Positions 17,733 to 27,325 are shown, counted from the first letter of the stretch. The stretch is 64,000 nucleotides of DNA from Pelagihabitans sp963710535 (GCA_963710535.1 CAVQAW010000003.1:1282344-1346343); one strand, 5' to 3'. The notes: generated by a model not told the origin, from the letters alone. Program-made: numbers and translations.

Positions 17733-19124
17733 ATGGATAAAAAAAACGCAAGGAGGTCGTTCCTAAAGAAGGCTACCATGGGCTCTGCCCTGTTTACATC
17801 CGCACCTTATATTTTTGCGTCGTCGTACCAACAAAAGCTATTGCTTCACAAAGCATACGAAGCCCATTCCTATGCAGCGAACGATCAGATCAATTTGGGT
17901 TTGATCGGGTCGGGAATCCAAGGCATCTATGACACCCAGGCCGCCCTGCAGGTAGAAGGCGTAAAATTGGTGGCAGCCTGTGATCTTTATACGGGCCGTC
18001 TTGATAGGGCCAAGGAACTTTGGGGAGCGGATATCTTTACCACTCGGGATTATCGCAAACTTTTGGAAAGGAAAGACATCGATGCCGTAATCGTCGCCAC
18101 ACCGGATCACTGGCATAAAAAAATTACCATAGCGGCGTTGAACGCAGGAAAGGCCGTGTATTGCGAAAAACCTATGGTGCAACATTATGAAGAAGGCCAA
18201 GAGATCATCGCTGCCCAAAAATCTTCCGGCAAAATATGCCAGGTAGGCAGTCAGGGCATGTCGTCATTAGGCAATGAAAAGGCCAAGAAATTATACGAAG
18301 AAGGGGCTATAGGCGAAATTGTGATGCTCGATATGTACAACGACCGCTATTCCGCCGAAGGGGCATGGCAGTACCCCATCCCACCCGATGCCAATCCCGA
18401 TACCGTAGACTTTGATACCTTTTTGGGAAGTGCTCCAAAGGTTCCCTTTGAATTGAAACGTTTTTTTAGATGGCGCAATTATCAGGATTATGGCACGGGT
18501 GTCGCGGGCGATCTTTTCGTACATGCCTTTTCCACATTAAATTATATCTTGAGTTCACAAGGACCCAATCGTGCCTTGTCGACCGGAGGTCTGCGCTATT
18601 GGAACGATGGTCGGGATGTGCCCGATGTGACCCTTACTTTCTACGACTATCCTAAAACAGATACCCACGCCGCATTCAATGCTTCGTTCCGGGTGAATTT
18701 CATCGCAGGTTCGGGAGGGGGAGGCGGATTTCGTTTGGTCGGGACCGAAGGAGAAATGGAAGTAGGACAAAATTCAGTGACCCTCACCCGAACGCGCTTG
18801 GGCATGGAGCCGGGAGGATATTCCATGATGGCCTATACCGAGGCGACCCAGGAAAAAATAAGAAAGGTCTATGCAGATCTGCAGTTGGAGACCAGATCGT
18901 CGGCCCTGAATATCGGCAAGACCACTTGGGAAGCGCCGAGAGATTATAAAGGGGGCCATTACGACCATTTTTACAATTTTTTCCAGGGCATCCGCGGCAA
19001 AGGCAAGATTGTCGAAGACCCCACCTTTGGATTGCGCGCTGCTGGAGCCGCCCTTTTGGCGAATGAAAGTTATTTTCAACAAAAGCCTGTGAACTGGGAT
19101 CCCATTGCCATGAAACTTGTTTGA
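17733..19124 (+). CDS. Tat-exported Gfo/Idh/MocA oxidoreductase
   Basis: 463 residues. The N-terminus KKNARRSFLKKATMGSALF is a twin-arginine signal, so the NAD(P)-bound protein is folded before export to the periplasm. The dinucleotide motif reads GLIGSGIQG, and the catalytic lysine motif is YCEKPMVQHYEEG. HAFSTLNYILSS is the later histidine region. Exported members in Bacteroidota include glycoside-oxidising enzymes of the 3-keto route and GH109-type hydrolases. This one lacks the GH109 YPTHGLGP motif, so I call only the family. The next gene, a PIG-L deacetylase, follows 14 bases after and is likely cotranscribed. Confidence 0.88.
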   Translation: MDKKNARRSFLKKATMGSALFTSAPYIFASSYQQKLLLHKAYEAHSYAANDQINLGLIGSGIQGIYDTQAALQVEGVKLVAACDLYTGRLDRAKELWGADIFTTRDYRKLLERKDIDAVIVATPDHWHKKITIAALNAGKAVYCEKPMVQHYEEGQEIIAAQKSSGKICQVGSQGMSSLGNEKAKKLYEEGAIGEIVMLDMYNDRYSAEGAWQYPIPPDANPDTVDFDTFLGSAPKVPFELKRFFRWRNYQDYGTGVAGDLFVHAFSTLNYILSSQGPNRALSTGGLRYWNDGRDVPDVTLTFYDYPKTDTHAAFNASFRVNFIAGSGGGGGFRLVGTEGEMEVGQNSVTLTRTRLGMEPGGYSMMAYTEATQEKIRKVYADLQLETRSSALNIGKTTWEAPRDYKGGHYDHFYNFFQGIRGKGKIVEDPTFGLRAAGAALLANESYFQQKPVNWDPIAMKLV

Positions 19125-19138
19125 CTAAACCGACCCAT

Positions 19139-20008
19139 ATGAAAAATGTAAGCCTATTCTTTTGCCTTCTATTTACCGTGGCCATGATGGCCCAAAACAA
19201 ACCCCTAAATATCATCGTTTTTGGTGCCCACCCCGACGATTGTGATCAAGACGCCGGCGGGACGGCCATTTTATTTTCCCAAATGGGACACCATGTAAAA
19301 TTCGTTTCCATGACCAACGGTGATGCAGGCCACCAGGATATGGGGGGTGGGGAATTGGCCAAAATCAGGATTGCCGAGGCCGCCGAAGCCGGAAAAAGAT
19401 TTGGAGTCGAATATACCGTATTGGACAACCATGACGGGGAATTGATGCCCACCTTGGCCAACCGATTGAAAGTGATCCGGGAAATTCGTAAATGGGACGC
19501 GGATATCGTGATTGCGCCCCGACCCAACGATTACCATCCCGATCATCGCTATACCGGGGTGTTGGTGCAGGACGCCGCCTATATGGTGATCGTTCCCAAT
19601 GTGGCCCCTGAGGTGCCGCCCTTGCAAAAAAATCCGGTCTTCATGTATTCCGAAGACCGTTTCCAAAAGCCGAATCCGTTTGAGCCCGATGTCGCAGTCA
19701 TCATCGATGCGGTCTTCGATCAGAAGATCTATGCCATGGCCGCGCATGAATCCCAATTTTTTGAATGGCTCCCCTGGACCTCGGGCGATCTCGACAAGGT
19801 GCCGAAAGAGGAAAAGGCAAGGTTGGCATTTCTTGCGAATTCCCGCTCGTTTACACCGAATGAAATCACCAGGGCCAGTTTGAAAAAATGGTATGGGGAA
19901 AAAGCGGCATTGAATGCCAAGCATGCCGAAGGCTTTGAAATCTGCGAATATGGGAAACAGCCTACGGAGGAAGAATTGTTGGAAATGTTCCCGATGCTCA
20001 AAAAATAA
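19139..20008 (+). CDS. Secreted PIG-L family deacetylase
   Basis: 289 residues from the ATG at 19139 (the frame also opens at a TTG at 19121). Signal peptide MKNVSLFFCLLFTVAMMAQ. The zinc-site motif GAHPDDCDQDAGG and the later PNDYHPDHRYTG are the LmbE/PIG-L signature; the enzymes remove N-acetyl groups from amino sugars. The periplasmic location and the preceding exported oxidoreductase suggest action on an extracellular N-acetylated glycan piece. Substrate not determinable. Confidence 0.88.
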   Translation: MKNVSLFFCLLFTVAMMAQNKPLNIIVFGAHPDDCDQDAGGTAILFSQMGHHVKFVSMTNGDAGHQDMGGGELAKIRIAEAAEAGKRFGVEYTVLDNHDGELMPTLANRLKVIREIRKWDADIVIAPRPNDYHPDHRYTGVLVQDAAYMVIVPNVAPEVPPLQKNPVFMYSEDRFQKPNPFEPDVAVIIDAVFDQKIYAMAAHESQFFEWLPWTSGDLDKVPKEEKARLAFLANSRSFTPNEITRASLKKWYGEKAALNAKHAEGFEICEYGKQPTEEELLEMFPMLKK

Positions 20009-20053
20009 GGGCTTGCAAATCGAAATTGCCCTCCCGCGGGTTCATGGATCTTA

Positions 20054-20875
20054 CTAAATTTTAAAGGTCACCACAGGCAGTTTGGAATGGTTTGCCACAT
20101 CTTCCCCGATACTGCCCATAAAAAAGTGCGAAAGCCCTTTTCTGCCATGGGTCGGAATTCCTATGGCATCGGCTTTTATCCCTTCACTAAAGCTCAAAAT
20201 GCCCTTGATCACACCATAGTCGTTATGAATACTGACCTCGAGATCGGTACACGCTTTTTGGAGAAATTGATTGATCCTGTTATTGGCATCCGCCGTGCTC
20301 AAAAAATTCTCCCCCGGCGTATTGATGTAGACCAAATGCAGTTGGGCGTCGAACAGTTCGGCAAATGCCTTGGCCTTCTGAAAGGCCCCAAGATTTTCAT
20401 TGGTAAAATCACAGGCGAACACAAAATCGTCCACTTTGAAATCGACATGTTTTTCCTTGACGACCAATACCGGAATGTCTACATACCTGACCACCTTTTC
20501 GGCATTGGAGCCCACAAATATCTCCTTCAGGCCGTCGCTGCCATGTGACCCCATAACCACCAGGTCTGCCCCATGTTCGGAGGCAATTTCGTTGAGGCCG
20601 CTGAACACCTTGTAAGGCTTGATGATTGGCGTTATCGAGAAACCTTTCAGAAAAGGTTTATCCAGGAACTCCTTAAAACGCTTCTCCGCCGCTTTGATCA
20701 AAAATACGGTCTGTTGGGAATGCATGCTTTCGGTAGAAGTAATGATACCATCCGACAGTTCGAGCATATGGACCACCAGGATATGCGCCCCATGTTTTTT
20801 AGCCAGGGAGGCAGCGGTTTGTAATGCGAACTCAGATTGTTTTGAAAAATCAACGGGTACAATAATGTTTTTCAT
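20054..20875 (-). CDS. Tandem-domain universal stress protein
   Basis: 273 residues from the ATG at 20875. Two UspA domains: the first begins MKNIIVPVDFSKQSEFAL and ends with GSHGSDGLKEIFVGSNAEKV, the ATP-binding G-2x-G-9x-G(S) motif; the second ends PTHGRKGLSHFFMGSIGEDV with the same pattern. Cytoplasmic stress-response protein, common as a tandem form in Bacteroidota. It is convergent with the PIG-L gene. The upstream part of the frame (to 20956) shows no domain and is left out. Confidence 0.9.
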   Translation of the reverse strand: MKNIIVPVDFSKQSEFALQTAASLAKKHGAHILVVHMLELSDGIITSTESMHSQQTVFLIKAAEKRFKEFLDKPFLKGFSITPIIKPYKVFSGLNEIASEHGADLVVMGSHGSDGLKEIFVGSNAEKVVRYVDIPVLVVKEKHVDFKVDDFVFACDFTNENLGAFQKAKAFAELFDAQLHLVYINTPGENFLSTADANNRINQFLQKACTDLEVSIHNDYGVIKGILSFSEGIKADAIGIPTHGRKGLSHFFMGSIGEDVANHSKLPVVTFKI

Positions 20876-21008
20876 AGTGATTTTGATGGAATATCGGCCA
20901 AAGAAGGTTTTGGCCATTGAAGCGTATGGGTTTAAAACGACATAGGGGGCATGCAAATTGCATCGATCCGATAACCAACCTATGCAGCTGTTGTTAAATT
21001 GTTTCCGA

Positions 21009-22367
21009 TCAATAGGTTTCCTTCATCCAATCGTATGGCTTCCGCTTCATCCAAAGGCCTCTGGTGAAATCAGGGAAATCTTGTGGTTCGCCATTGTTCT
21101 CGAGGGACGCTTCCGAGAGTGGCGTTACCGCGCTCCATGCCGCGGCATCATAGGCATCCAATGGAGGTGCTACCTTGGCCTTGGCCGATTCAACAAATGC
21201 GTTCATGACAAAGAAATCCATCCCCCCATGGCCAGCATTTTCTGCATATTCACCATATTTATTCCAAAGCGGGTGGTCGTACTTTTCCAGCCACGCCTTA
21301 TCGGCATCCCATTCGTGGGGCTGGGATTTTCCTTCTATGTAGATCCTATCCCCATCATTTTCCCAAAGTCCATTTGCCCCTTGCACCCTAAAACCCAACG
21401 AATAGGGCCTTGGAAGGTTGCAATCATGGGTGACCAGGATGGTTTCCCCATTGGCCGTTTCGATCATGGTGGTGATCACATCGCCTTGCTTGAACTTGAT
21501 CTTTGCGTTGGGGTGGTCTTCCCCACCGACCGCAACGATATAATTATGGAGACCGATGGCCTTCGAGGCGGTCGAGGTCAGGGTAACCAAACGGTTTCCC
21601 CGATTCACGTCGGCCATGACGGCCACTGGGCCCAGGCCATGGGTAGGATAAACATCGGCGTTGCGCTTCACAGAGTGCTCGGTGCGCCATCTGGCTTCCG
21701 AAATTCCCTTATCCCCAAACTCGGCGCCCCTACCATAGGGGTCTTTCCCATCGTTGAATTTGACAAAGCGCAGGTCGTGCTGATACCCACAACGAAAGTG
21801 TACCAATTCCCCGAATACATTTTGTTTGACCATGTTCAAGACCGCGAGGATATCCCGTCGATAGTTCACGTTTTCCAAGATCATCAAATGCGTGCCGGTA
21901 CTTTCATGGGTGTTCACCAGGTCCCAACATTCCTCCAGCGTATTCGAGGCAGATACCTCCACCCCGGTATATTTTCCGGCCTTCATGGCATCGACCGCCA
22001 TGCGGGTATGCCAAAGCCAAGGCGTGGCGATGATCACGGCATCCACCTCTGCCAGTGCCAGGAGATTTCGGTAATCGTAATCGTTGCTCCCAAAGGTTTT
22101 GGGGGCTTTACCACCAGCCTTGACAATCAGATCTTTTGCCAATGCAATGCGCACGGGATCTATATCGCAAACCGCCGTAACGTTGATATCCTTTCTGAGC
22201 AAAAGGTTTTCCAAGTGGTTCGTGCCCCGCAATCCCGCACCGATTAGCCCCACATTCAACTTACTGTTTTGGTCTGCCTTGAAAATGCCATAGGTGAAAC
22301 CGGGCGCCAACGCCACCCCTGCTCCCATTACGGAGGTTTTCTGTAAAAATTTTCTTCTTGAGTTCAT
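21009..22367 (-). CDS. GH109-type alpha-N-acetylgalactosaminidase (Gfo/Idh/MocA fold)
   Basis: 452 residues. Tat signal SRRKFLQKTSVMGAGVALAPG. Rossmann motif GLIGAGLRGTNHLENLL; then IATPWLWHTRMAVDAMKAGKY with EVSASNTLEECWDLVNTHE, LMILENVNYRRDILAVLNM, GYQHDLR, and VYPTHGLGPVAVMADVNRG. These track the GH109 family, which cleaves alpha-GalNAc by an NAD+-dependent redox-elimination mechanism; the YPTHGLGP histidine is the proposed catalytic site. Periplasmic. The divergent nucleotidyltransferase/kinase pair starts 168 bases away and could use the released sugar. The closest alternative is a GH109-like enzyme with other N-acetylhexosamine specificity. Confidence 0.85.
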   Translation of the reverse strand: MNSRRKFLQKTSVMGAGVALAPGFTYGIFKADQNSKLNVGLIGAGLRGTNHLENLLLRKDINVTAVCDIDPVRIALAKDLIVKAGGKAPKTFGSNDYDYRNLLALAEVDAVIIATPWLWHTRMAVDAMKAGKYTGVEVSASNTLEECWDLVNTHESTGTHLMILENVNYRRDILAVLNMVKQNVFGELVHFRCGYQHDLRFVKFNDGKDPYGRGAEFGDKGISEARWRTEHSVKRNADVYPTHGLGPVAVMADVNRGNRLVTLTSTASKAIGLHNYIVAVGGEDHPNAKIKFKQGDVITTMIETANGETILVTHDCNLPRPYSLGFRVQGANGLWENDGDRIYIEGKSQPHEWDADKAWLEKYDHPLWNKYGEYAENAGHGGMDFFVMNAFVESAKAKVAPPLDAYDAAAWSAVTPLSEASLENNGEPQDFPDFTRGLWMKRKPYDWMKETY

Positions 22368-22509
22368 AGGTTTGTCAAATTCTTGGAAAAATGGTTTTTT
22401 TTAAATCAATTCTTGTGTTAAGATATAAATTCCTTGTTCGGCTTAAGAAGGATAAAAGCGATTATTGATAAGTACATCGACTTAAAGGTAATATTTTATG
22501 ACAAAAAAC

Positions 22510-22517
22510 TACTTTTG
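22510..22517 (+). promoter_or_regulatory. -7 box TACTTTTG for the nucleotidyltransferase
   Basis: Exact TAnnTTTG match 18 bases before the ATG at 22536. It supports that start over the upstream one at 22434. Confidence 0.45.
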
Positions 22518-22535
22518 CAACCTAAATTCAATGAG

Positions 22536-23420
22536 ATGACTTTATTATTGATGGCAGCCGGCAGCGGAAGCCGATATGGAAAATTAAAACAATTCGACGA
22601 TTTGGGCCCAAAAGGAGAGTTCTTGATGGAATTCGCCATGTACGATGCCATCAAATACGGCTTCGATCATATCGTGGTGATCACCAAAAAAGAGAATGTT
22701 ACCTTTTTGATAGACCATTTGAAACCAAGACTTCCCAAGACCGTGCGATTGGATGTCCTGGCGCAAGAACTGTCCGATTTGCCCAAGGGGTACGCCTTTT
22801 CGGGAGAAAGACAGAAACCATGGGGCACCGCACACGCCGTATGGACCGCAAGAAATGTAATAAAAGGAGCGTTTTCGGTGGTCAATGCAGATGATTTTTA
22901 TGGCCAAGCCGCATATGCCAATGCCGCACAATTTATAAAAGAACATCCCGCTGATGATCATTTTGCCCTGGTGGGATATATTCTCAAGGATACACTTTCC
23001 GAACATGGAACGGTCTCAAGGGGCGTCTGTAAGACCAAAGGAGATGATTTGGTCACCGTCAACGAAAGGCTCAAGTTGGAAAAGCGCGATCCTGGGGTCG
23101 TCGACCTGGACTCAGGCTTGGAATATACGGGCGATGAGTTGGTGAGTATGAATTTCTGGATCTGCAAACCGTCTATTTTTGAAGTGATCGAAACCGAATT
23201 CAAACAATTTTTGGAAGACGACCAACTCAAAAAAACAGGGGAATTGTACATCCCGAAAACCATACAAAAAATGCTGAACGACGGGTCGGCAAGGGTAAAA
23301 GTTGTGCCCGCACAGGACCAATGGTTCGGGGTAACCTATGCGAGTGATCGTGAAATGGCGGTCAACAGTTTGCAGCAGAAAACAAACGAAGGCCAATATC
23401 GTACCCCGCTATGGCCGTAA
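22536..23420 (+). CDS. Sugar-phosphate nucleotidyltransferase-like protein
   Basis: 295 residues from ATG 22536. The start LLLMAAGSGSRYGKLKQFDDLGPKGEFLME is the NTP-transferase pyrophosphorylase motif (LAAGxGxRxG...K), and FSVVNADDFYG is the metal-binding aspartate pair. It overlaps the following kinase gene by 10 bases, so the two work in sequence: the kinase makes a sugar 1-phosphate and this enzyme would activate it to a nucleotide sugar. Which sugar and nucleotide cannot be read directly; the NahK-like partner and divergent GH109 gene favour N-acetylhexosamine. Confidence 0.83.
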   Translation: MTLLLMAAGSGSRYGKLKQFDDLGPKGEFLMEFAMYDAIKYGFDHIVVITKKENVTFLIDHLKPRLPKTVRLDVLAQELSDLPKGYAFSGERQKPWGTAHAVWTARNVIKGAFSVVNADDFYGQAAYANAAQFIKEHPADDHFALVGYILKDTLSEHGTVSRGVCKTKGDDLVTVNERLKLEKRDPGVVDLDSGLEYTGDELVSMNFWICKPSIFEVIETEFKQFLEDDQLKKTGELYIPKTIQKMLNDGSARVKVVPAQDQWFGVTYASDREMAVNSLQQKTNEGQYRTPLWP

Positions 23421-24493
23421 AGAATTATCCGGAAGGGGAGCTCAATGCCCTGTTGGGACATTTCGCTATCCCCAAAAAACAATATGGTTTTAGGCCCCTT
23501 ACCGATGGCTACATCAACGATACCTTTTTGGTCAAGGAAGGCCATACCCCACTGTATATCCTTCAAAGGGTGAACCACTTGGTGTTTCCAAATGTGGCGG
23601 GCTTGATGGGCAATGTTCAAAAAGCGCTCGGACAGTTGCAGGCCCCCGATTATCAAAACATTATTTTGGTGGCTACAGTGGACGGTCAGTTCTATTACCG
23701 AAAGGAAGCGCCCGAGCTTGGTTTTTGGCGGCTGATGACCTATATCGATGGGAGTACCGCCTACAATACCACCAGAAACCCGAATATCGCCAAAGAGGCC
23801 GGGAGGATCATCGGAAAGTTCCATTTGTTATTGCAACCTACGAACAGGTCTGATTATGTTGACACCATCCCCAGGTTTCACGACCTCAGTTTAAGAAAAG
23901 ATCAATTCAACACAGCTTTTGCCCAAGCGTCGCACGATAAACTGGAAATTGCAAAAAATGCCATCCAATTTGCCAACGAAACCCTTGTAAAATTGGAATC
24001 GATGCACCTGGAGGGACTCCCGATCAGGATATGTCACAACGATACCAAACTCAATAATATCCTTTTTTCCAAGGAAACCGATAAAGCGCTTTGTTTGATC
24101 GATCTCGATACCCTGATGCGGGGCCATTTTCACTTCGATTTCGGGGATGCCGTACGTACTATAGTCAATACCGCCCCTGAGGATGAACAAGACCATCAAA
24201 AGATCACCTTTGAGCGTGACCTGTTCAATGCCTTTGTCGAAGGCTTGGCGGCCAACGGCCCTTTCTTAACCGAGACGGAAATCAAAGCCCTGCCCTTGGG
24301 TGCCGTTTTGATGCCTTTTTTGCACGGCATCAGGGCCTTGACCGACTACCTCAACAACAACATCTATTACAAGGTTGCCTACGAGAACCAAAATCTCGAT
24401 CGCTGTCTGAGTCTATTTGACTTCACCAAGAAGGCCCTGGCCCAAGAAAATTTTATGGAACAGCTGTTGGCACAAAAACTGAGGCCGGTATAA
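23411..24493 (+). CDS. NahK-like sugar 1-kinase (APH-fold phosphotransferase)
   Basis: 360 residues. The catalytic loop ICHNDTKLNNILFS and metal motif LIDLDTLMRGHFHFDFGDAVRT, followed by NTAPEDE, match N-acetylhexosamine 1-kinase (NahK) of the lacto-N-biose/galacto-N-biose pathway rather than antibiotic kinases of the same fold. The N-terminus has FRPLTDGYINDTFLV, the nucleotide-loop region, and YILQRVNHLVF. It probably phosphorylates GalNAc or GlcNAc at C1. Coupled to the nucleotidyltransferase by a 10-base overlap. Confidence 0.82.
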   Translation: MAVKNYPEGELNALLGHFAIPKKQYGFRPLTDGYINDTFLVKEGHTPLYILQRVNHLVFPNVAGLMGNVQKALGQLQAPDYQNIILVATVDGQFYYRKEAPELGFWRLMTYIDGSTAYNTTRNPNIAKEAGRIIGKFHLLLQPTNRSDYVDTIPRFHDLSLRKDQFNTAFAQASHDKLEIAKNAIQFANETLVKLESMHLEGLPIRICHNDTKLNNILFSKETDKALCLIDLDTLMRGHFHFDFGDAVRTIVNTAPEDEQDHQKITFERDLFNAFVEGLAANGPFLTETEIKALPLGAVLMPFLHGIRALTDYLNNNIYYKVAYENQNLDRCLSLFDFTKKALAQENFMEQLLAQKLRPV

Positions 24494-24523
24494 TTGAACT
24501 GCTTTGACGGGAAAATCCAACTG

Positions 24524-25141
24524 TTAAAAAACGTTTGACTGGGTGGCCAAACGAATGAGCGATGCCGTATTTTTGGCCTCGAACTTGGCCAAAAGGTTTT
24601 TGCGGTGGGTATCGACCGTAGTGGTACTCACAAAGAGTTTTTCGGCAATTTCATGGTTGGTCAGGCCTTCGGAGATCAAGAGCAGCACTTCTTTCTCCCT
24701 CCTGGTAATGATCGGTGTTTTGGTGATGTTTTGGTTTTCAATGGTCGCACTGGCCTCATCGCTCAAATAAATCTCACCTTGGGTCACCATTTCAATGGCC
24801 ATGACCAGTTCGTCTTGTGTGGCGTTCTTCAGCACATATCCAGATGCGCCATAGTCCATTATTTTCTTGATAAAGCTCAGTTGGTTGTGCGAACTGAGGC
24901 CCACTATACTGATGTCGGGATAGCGATCTTTCACCTCCTTGCAAAGGTCGATGCCGCTCTTATCGGGGAGGTTGATATCCATGAGAATGACATCAGGACG
25001 GTTCAGGGTCAAAAAAGCCATACAGGAGGAGGCGGTCATGGCATGACCCATCCATTCGATACCTTCGGCATCCTGTAGCAATGATCTTATCCCTTCCACG
25101 ATCATATAATGGTCATCAACAATAAATACTTTGGTCTTCAT
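24524..25141 (-). CDS. NarL/LuxR-type response regulator
   Basis: 205 residues. Receiver domain with acidic pocket at FIVDDHYMI and phospho-acceptor D55 in VILMDINLPDKSG; the lysine in SGYVLKNATQDEL completes it. The C-terminal LuxR helix-turn-helix is ITRREKEVLLLISEGLTNHEIAEKLFVS, then TTVDTHRKNLLAKF. Starts exactly one base before the histidine kinase stop, so the two are coupled, with this gene downstream. Target genes unknown. Confidence 0.93.
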   Translation of the reverse strand: MKTKVFIVDDHYMIVEGIRSLLQDAEGIEWMGHAMTASSCMAFLTLNRPDVILMDINLPDKSGIDLCKEVKDRYPDISIVGLSSHNQLSFIKKIMDYGASGYVLKNATQDELVMAIEMVTQGEIYLSDEASATIENQNITKTPIITRREKEVLLLISEGLTNHEIAEKLFVSTTTVDTHRKNLLAKFEAKNTASLIRLATQSNVF

Positions 25142-27115
25142 CTAAATCTTGAATTCGATATGCACCGAAGTGCCTTTATCTTTTTGTGAGTTGATATCCA
25201 GTTTTCCCTTTAAAAATTCGATTCGGTGTTCAATATTGCGCCAACCCATTCCCGAACTGTTATGGATCAGATCGGTATTGAACCCCCGCCCATCATCTTC
25301 CACCGTTAAACTTAAAAGATCCCCAGTATAGCTCAGCTGCACAATGGCTCTTTTCGCAGAGGCATGCTTCAAGGTATTGTTGATCAATTCCTGTACAATG
25401 CGGTAGATGTTGATGGCATTGGTCTGCTCCAATGCCATGTCTTCGAGTCGAAATGACTGGTAGTTGACCACAAGGGCACCGCTTTTTGTTATTTCGTTAC
25501 AAAAATCCTTTAGCGCACTATCGAGACCGAACTTCACCAAAGATTCGGGCATCATATTATGGGCGACCCGCCTCATTTCCATGATGGAACTGTCGAGCAT
25601 ATCCATACCACGGTCAAAGCTCATTTGGCTTTCCGGGGTCATGATCTGGTTCCCCTTCACATGTTGAAAGGAATATTTGATGCCCGAGAGCATCCCGCCC
25701 AAACCGTCGTGCAGGTCCTTTGCCAGCCGCACCCGTTCGCGTTCCTCGCCCTTCAAGATCGCTTCGGTGGCCATCAATTGTTTTTCCTTTTCCAGCTCCC
25801 CAATGCGCTGCTGCTGCAGTCTTTGTTTGTGCCTGTAGTTCCTATAAAAAAGCAGGCTCAACAGCAGCACCACCGCAGTGGCGCCAATCAATACCGCGTT
25901 GAGGGTATTTTTTTGTTGCAATGACAGATCCTGGATTTTCTGAGCCGTTTCCAATTTGATTATTCTCGATTCCTTTTTCTCGGATTCGAACTTGGCTTCC
26001 AACAAGTTAATGTTCGCCCGGCTGTTTTCTCCTATGATGGAATCGTTCAGGACTTCAAATTCCTTGCGGTAAACCAAGGCTTTTTGGTATTCACCGGACT
26101 TTTCCGCCACTTCGGCCATCCGTTTGAACAGATCCTTCAATTCAAACTTGGACCCCAAACTTTTTGCGAGCGCAATACCCTTTAAAGCATATTGTTCGGC
26201 CTCCCTGTACTTTGCGCTTTTGTCTTGGAGCTCGGAAAGGCCCATATAAGCATACATTTCGTATTCAGGCGCCTTTTTCCGTTTCGATAGGCCTATCACG
26301 CTATCATAATAAACCATGGCCCGTTCCGTTTCGTTTTGGGCATTGTAGACATCCGCAGTTCCCAGCCAGCCATCCAAGATCAGGATAAAGTCTTGTGATT
26401 TCCTGCCCATAGTCCCGATGTCGGAAAAATGGGCCAATGCCATATCATACTCCTTCAAGTACAGTTCCGCAGTGGCGATATTGTATGTCGATGATGCGAT
26501 GGAATAAGGATCGTTCAAAGCTTTGGCCATGACCAAAGATTTCTCGGCAAATTGCTTGCCCTTTTTATATTCATTGAGGCTGATGAAGATGGAAGCCAGA
26601 TTGTTGTTGGTTACGCGCTGCAGCCTTTGGTCCCCGACCGTTTCCGCAATCTTCATGGCCTTTAGATAATTATCCGCGGCCGACTGAAAATCGGACAGGT
26701 ATTGCCATTCACTGCCTACATTGATATAGGCGATCGCAATTTCACGCTCCGGCCCCATGGCCAGATAGCGTTCCAAGGCTTCCTTGCTGATTTCCAAGGC
26801 TTCCCGAAACCTGCCCTGATTGTTGAGGATCACAATGGCATGGCTTGCATAGGCCGCAATGCCCATGTCATGGCCCAGGACCACGGCACGCTTTTTGGCC
26901 AGATCGTAGTACCAAAGCGCGGAATCGGGCATTAACGGGGCCAACGCATCGCCATAGGCATAATAGTGTTTTACCCTGTTGGTGTCATCGGGCGTTCCCC
27001 GTATCAGAGCCCTTAGGCTGTCCAACTCCAATGCCTGGGCCTGTGCTACCGGAAAATGGCCCGTAAATACAAGGGACAGAAAAACCAATCTCCACGATGA
27101 AACTGAAATCCGCAT
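25142..27115 (-). CDS. TPR sensor histidine kinase, NarX/DesK type
   Basis: About 657 residues. Signal peptide, then six or so tetratricopeptide repeats to about residue 370, a membrane segment near 400-425 (VLIGATAVVLLLSLLFY), a coiled linker, HisKA_3 with phospho-histidine in LAKDLHDGLGGMLSG near residue 470, and an ATPase domain with LINNTLKHASAKRAIVQL and LTVEDDGRGF. Periplasmic TPRs sense an unknown signal. Start: ATG 27115 or the ATG three codons earlier at 27124; both give a signal peptide. Directly abuts its response regulator. Confidence 0.9.
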   Translation of the reverse strand: MRISVSSWRLVFLSLVFTGHFPVAQAQALELDSLRALIRGTPDDTNRVKHYYAYGDALAPLMPDSALWYYDLAKKRAVVLGHDMGIAAYASHAIVILNNQGRFREALEISKEALERYLAMGPEREIAIAYINVGSEWQYLSDFQSAADNYLKAMKIAETVGDQRLQRVTNNNLASIFISLNEYKKGKQFAEKSLVMAKALNDPYSIASSTYNIATAELYLKEYDMALAHFSDIGTMGRKSQDFILILDGWLGTADVYNAQNETERAMVYYDSVIGLSKRKKAPEYEMYAYMGLSELQDKSAKYREAEQYALKGIALAKSLGSKFELKDLFKRMAEVAEKSGEYQKALVYRKEFEVLNDSIIGENSRANINLLEAKFESEKKESRIIKLETAQKIQDLSLQQKNTLNAVLIGATAVVLLLSLLFYRNYRHKQRLQQQRIGELEKEKQLMATEAILKGEERERVRLAKDLHDGLGGMLSGIKYSFQHVKGNQIMTPESQMSFDRGMDMLDSSIMEMRRVAHNMMPESLVKFGLDSALKDFCNEITKSGALVVNYQSFRLEDMALEQTNAINIYRIVQELINNTLKHASAKRAIVQLSYTGDLLSLTVEDDGRGFNTDLIHNSSGMGWRNIEHRIEFLKGKLDINSQKDKGTSVHIEFKI

Positions 27116-27325
27116 AGCCAACATTAAATACAACTTAAAAGTAATGCGTCTTGGGCATCTTCCCATCCCCTTTTTCCATGATTTTTGTGTCGACCCGAAA
27201 TATCCCTTTTTTAGGGGATTGTACAGTTAGGTTTTAATACTGACTTTTGGATAACAAAGTCCTGTTGGCCTCTACATCACTGGACCATAAGAAAACTTTG
27301 TGGACAATCTTTAAAATTGAACCTT

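Noticed and set aside
19271..19924. 217-codon minus-strand frame
   Set aside because: Shadow of the PIG-L gene, which has signal peptide and both zinc motifs.
20958..22247. 429-codon plus-strand open frame
   Set aside because: It lies antisense to the GH109-type gene, which has a Tat signal and all family motifs; the plus frame has no recognisable domain.
23411..24493. Aminoglycoside resistance kinase
   Set aside because: The fold is shared, but the catalytic DTKLNN/DLDTLM/NTAPEDE set and the coupled nucleotidyltransferase point to a sugar 1-kinase.
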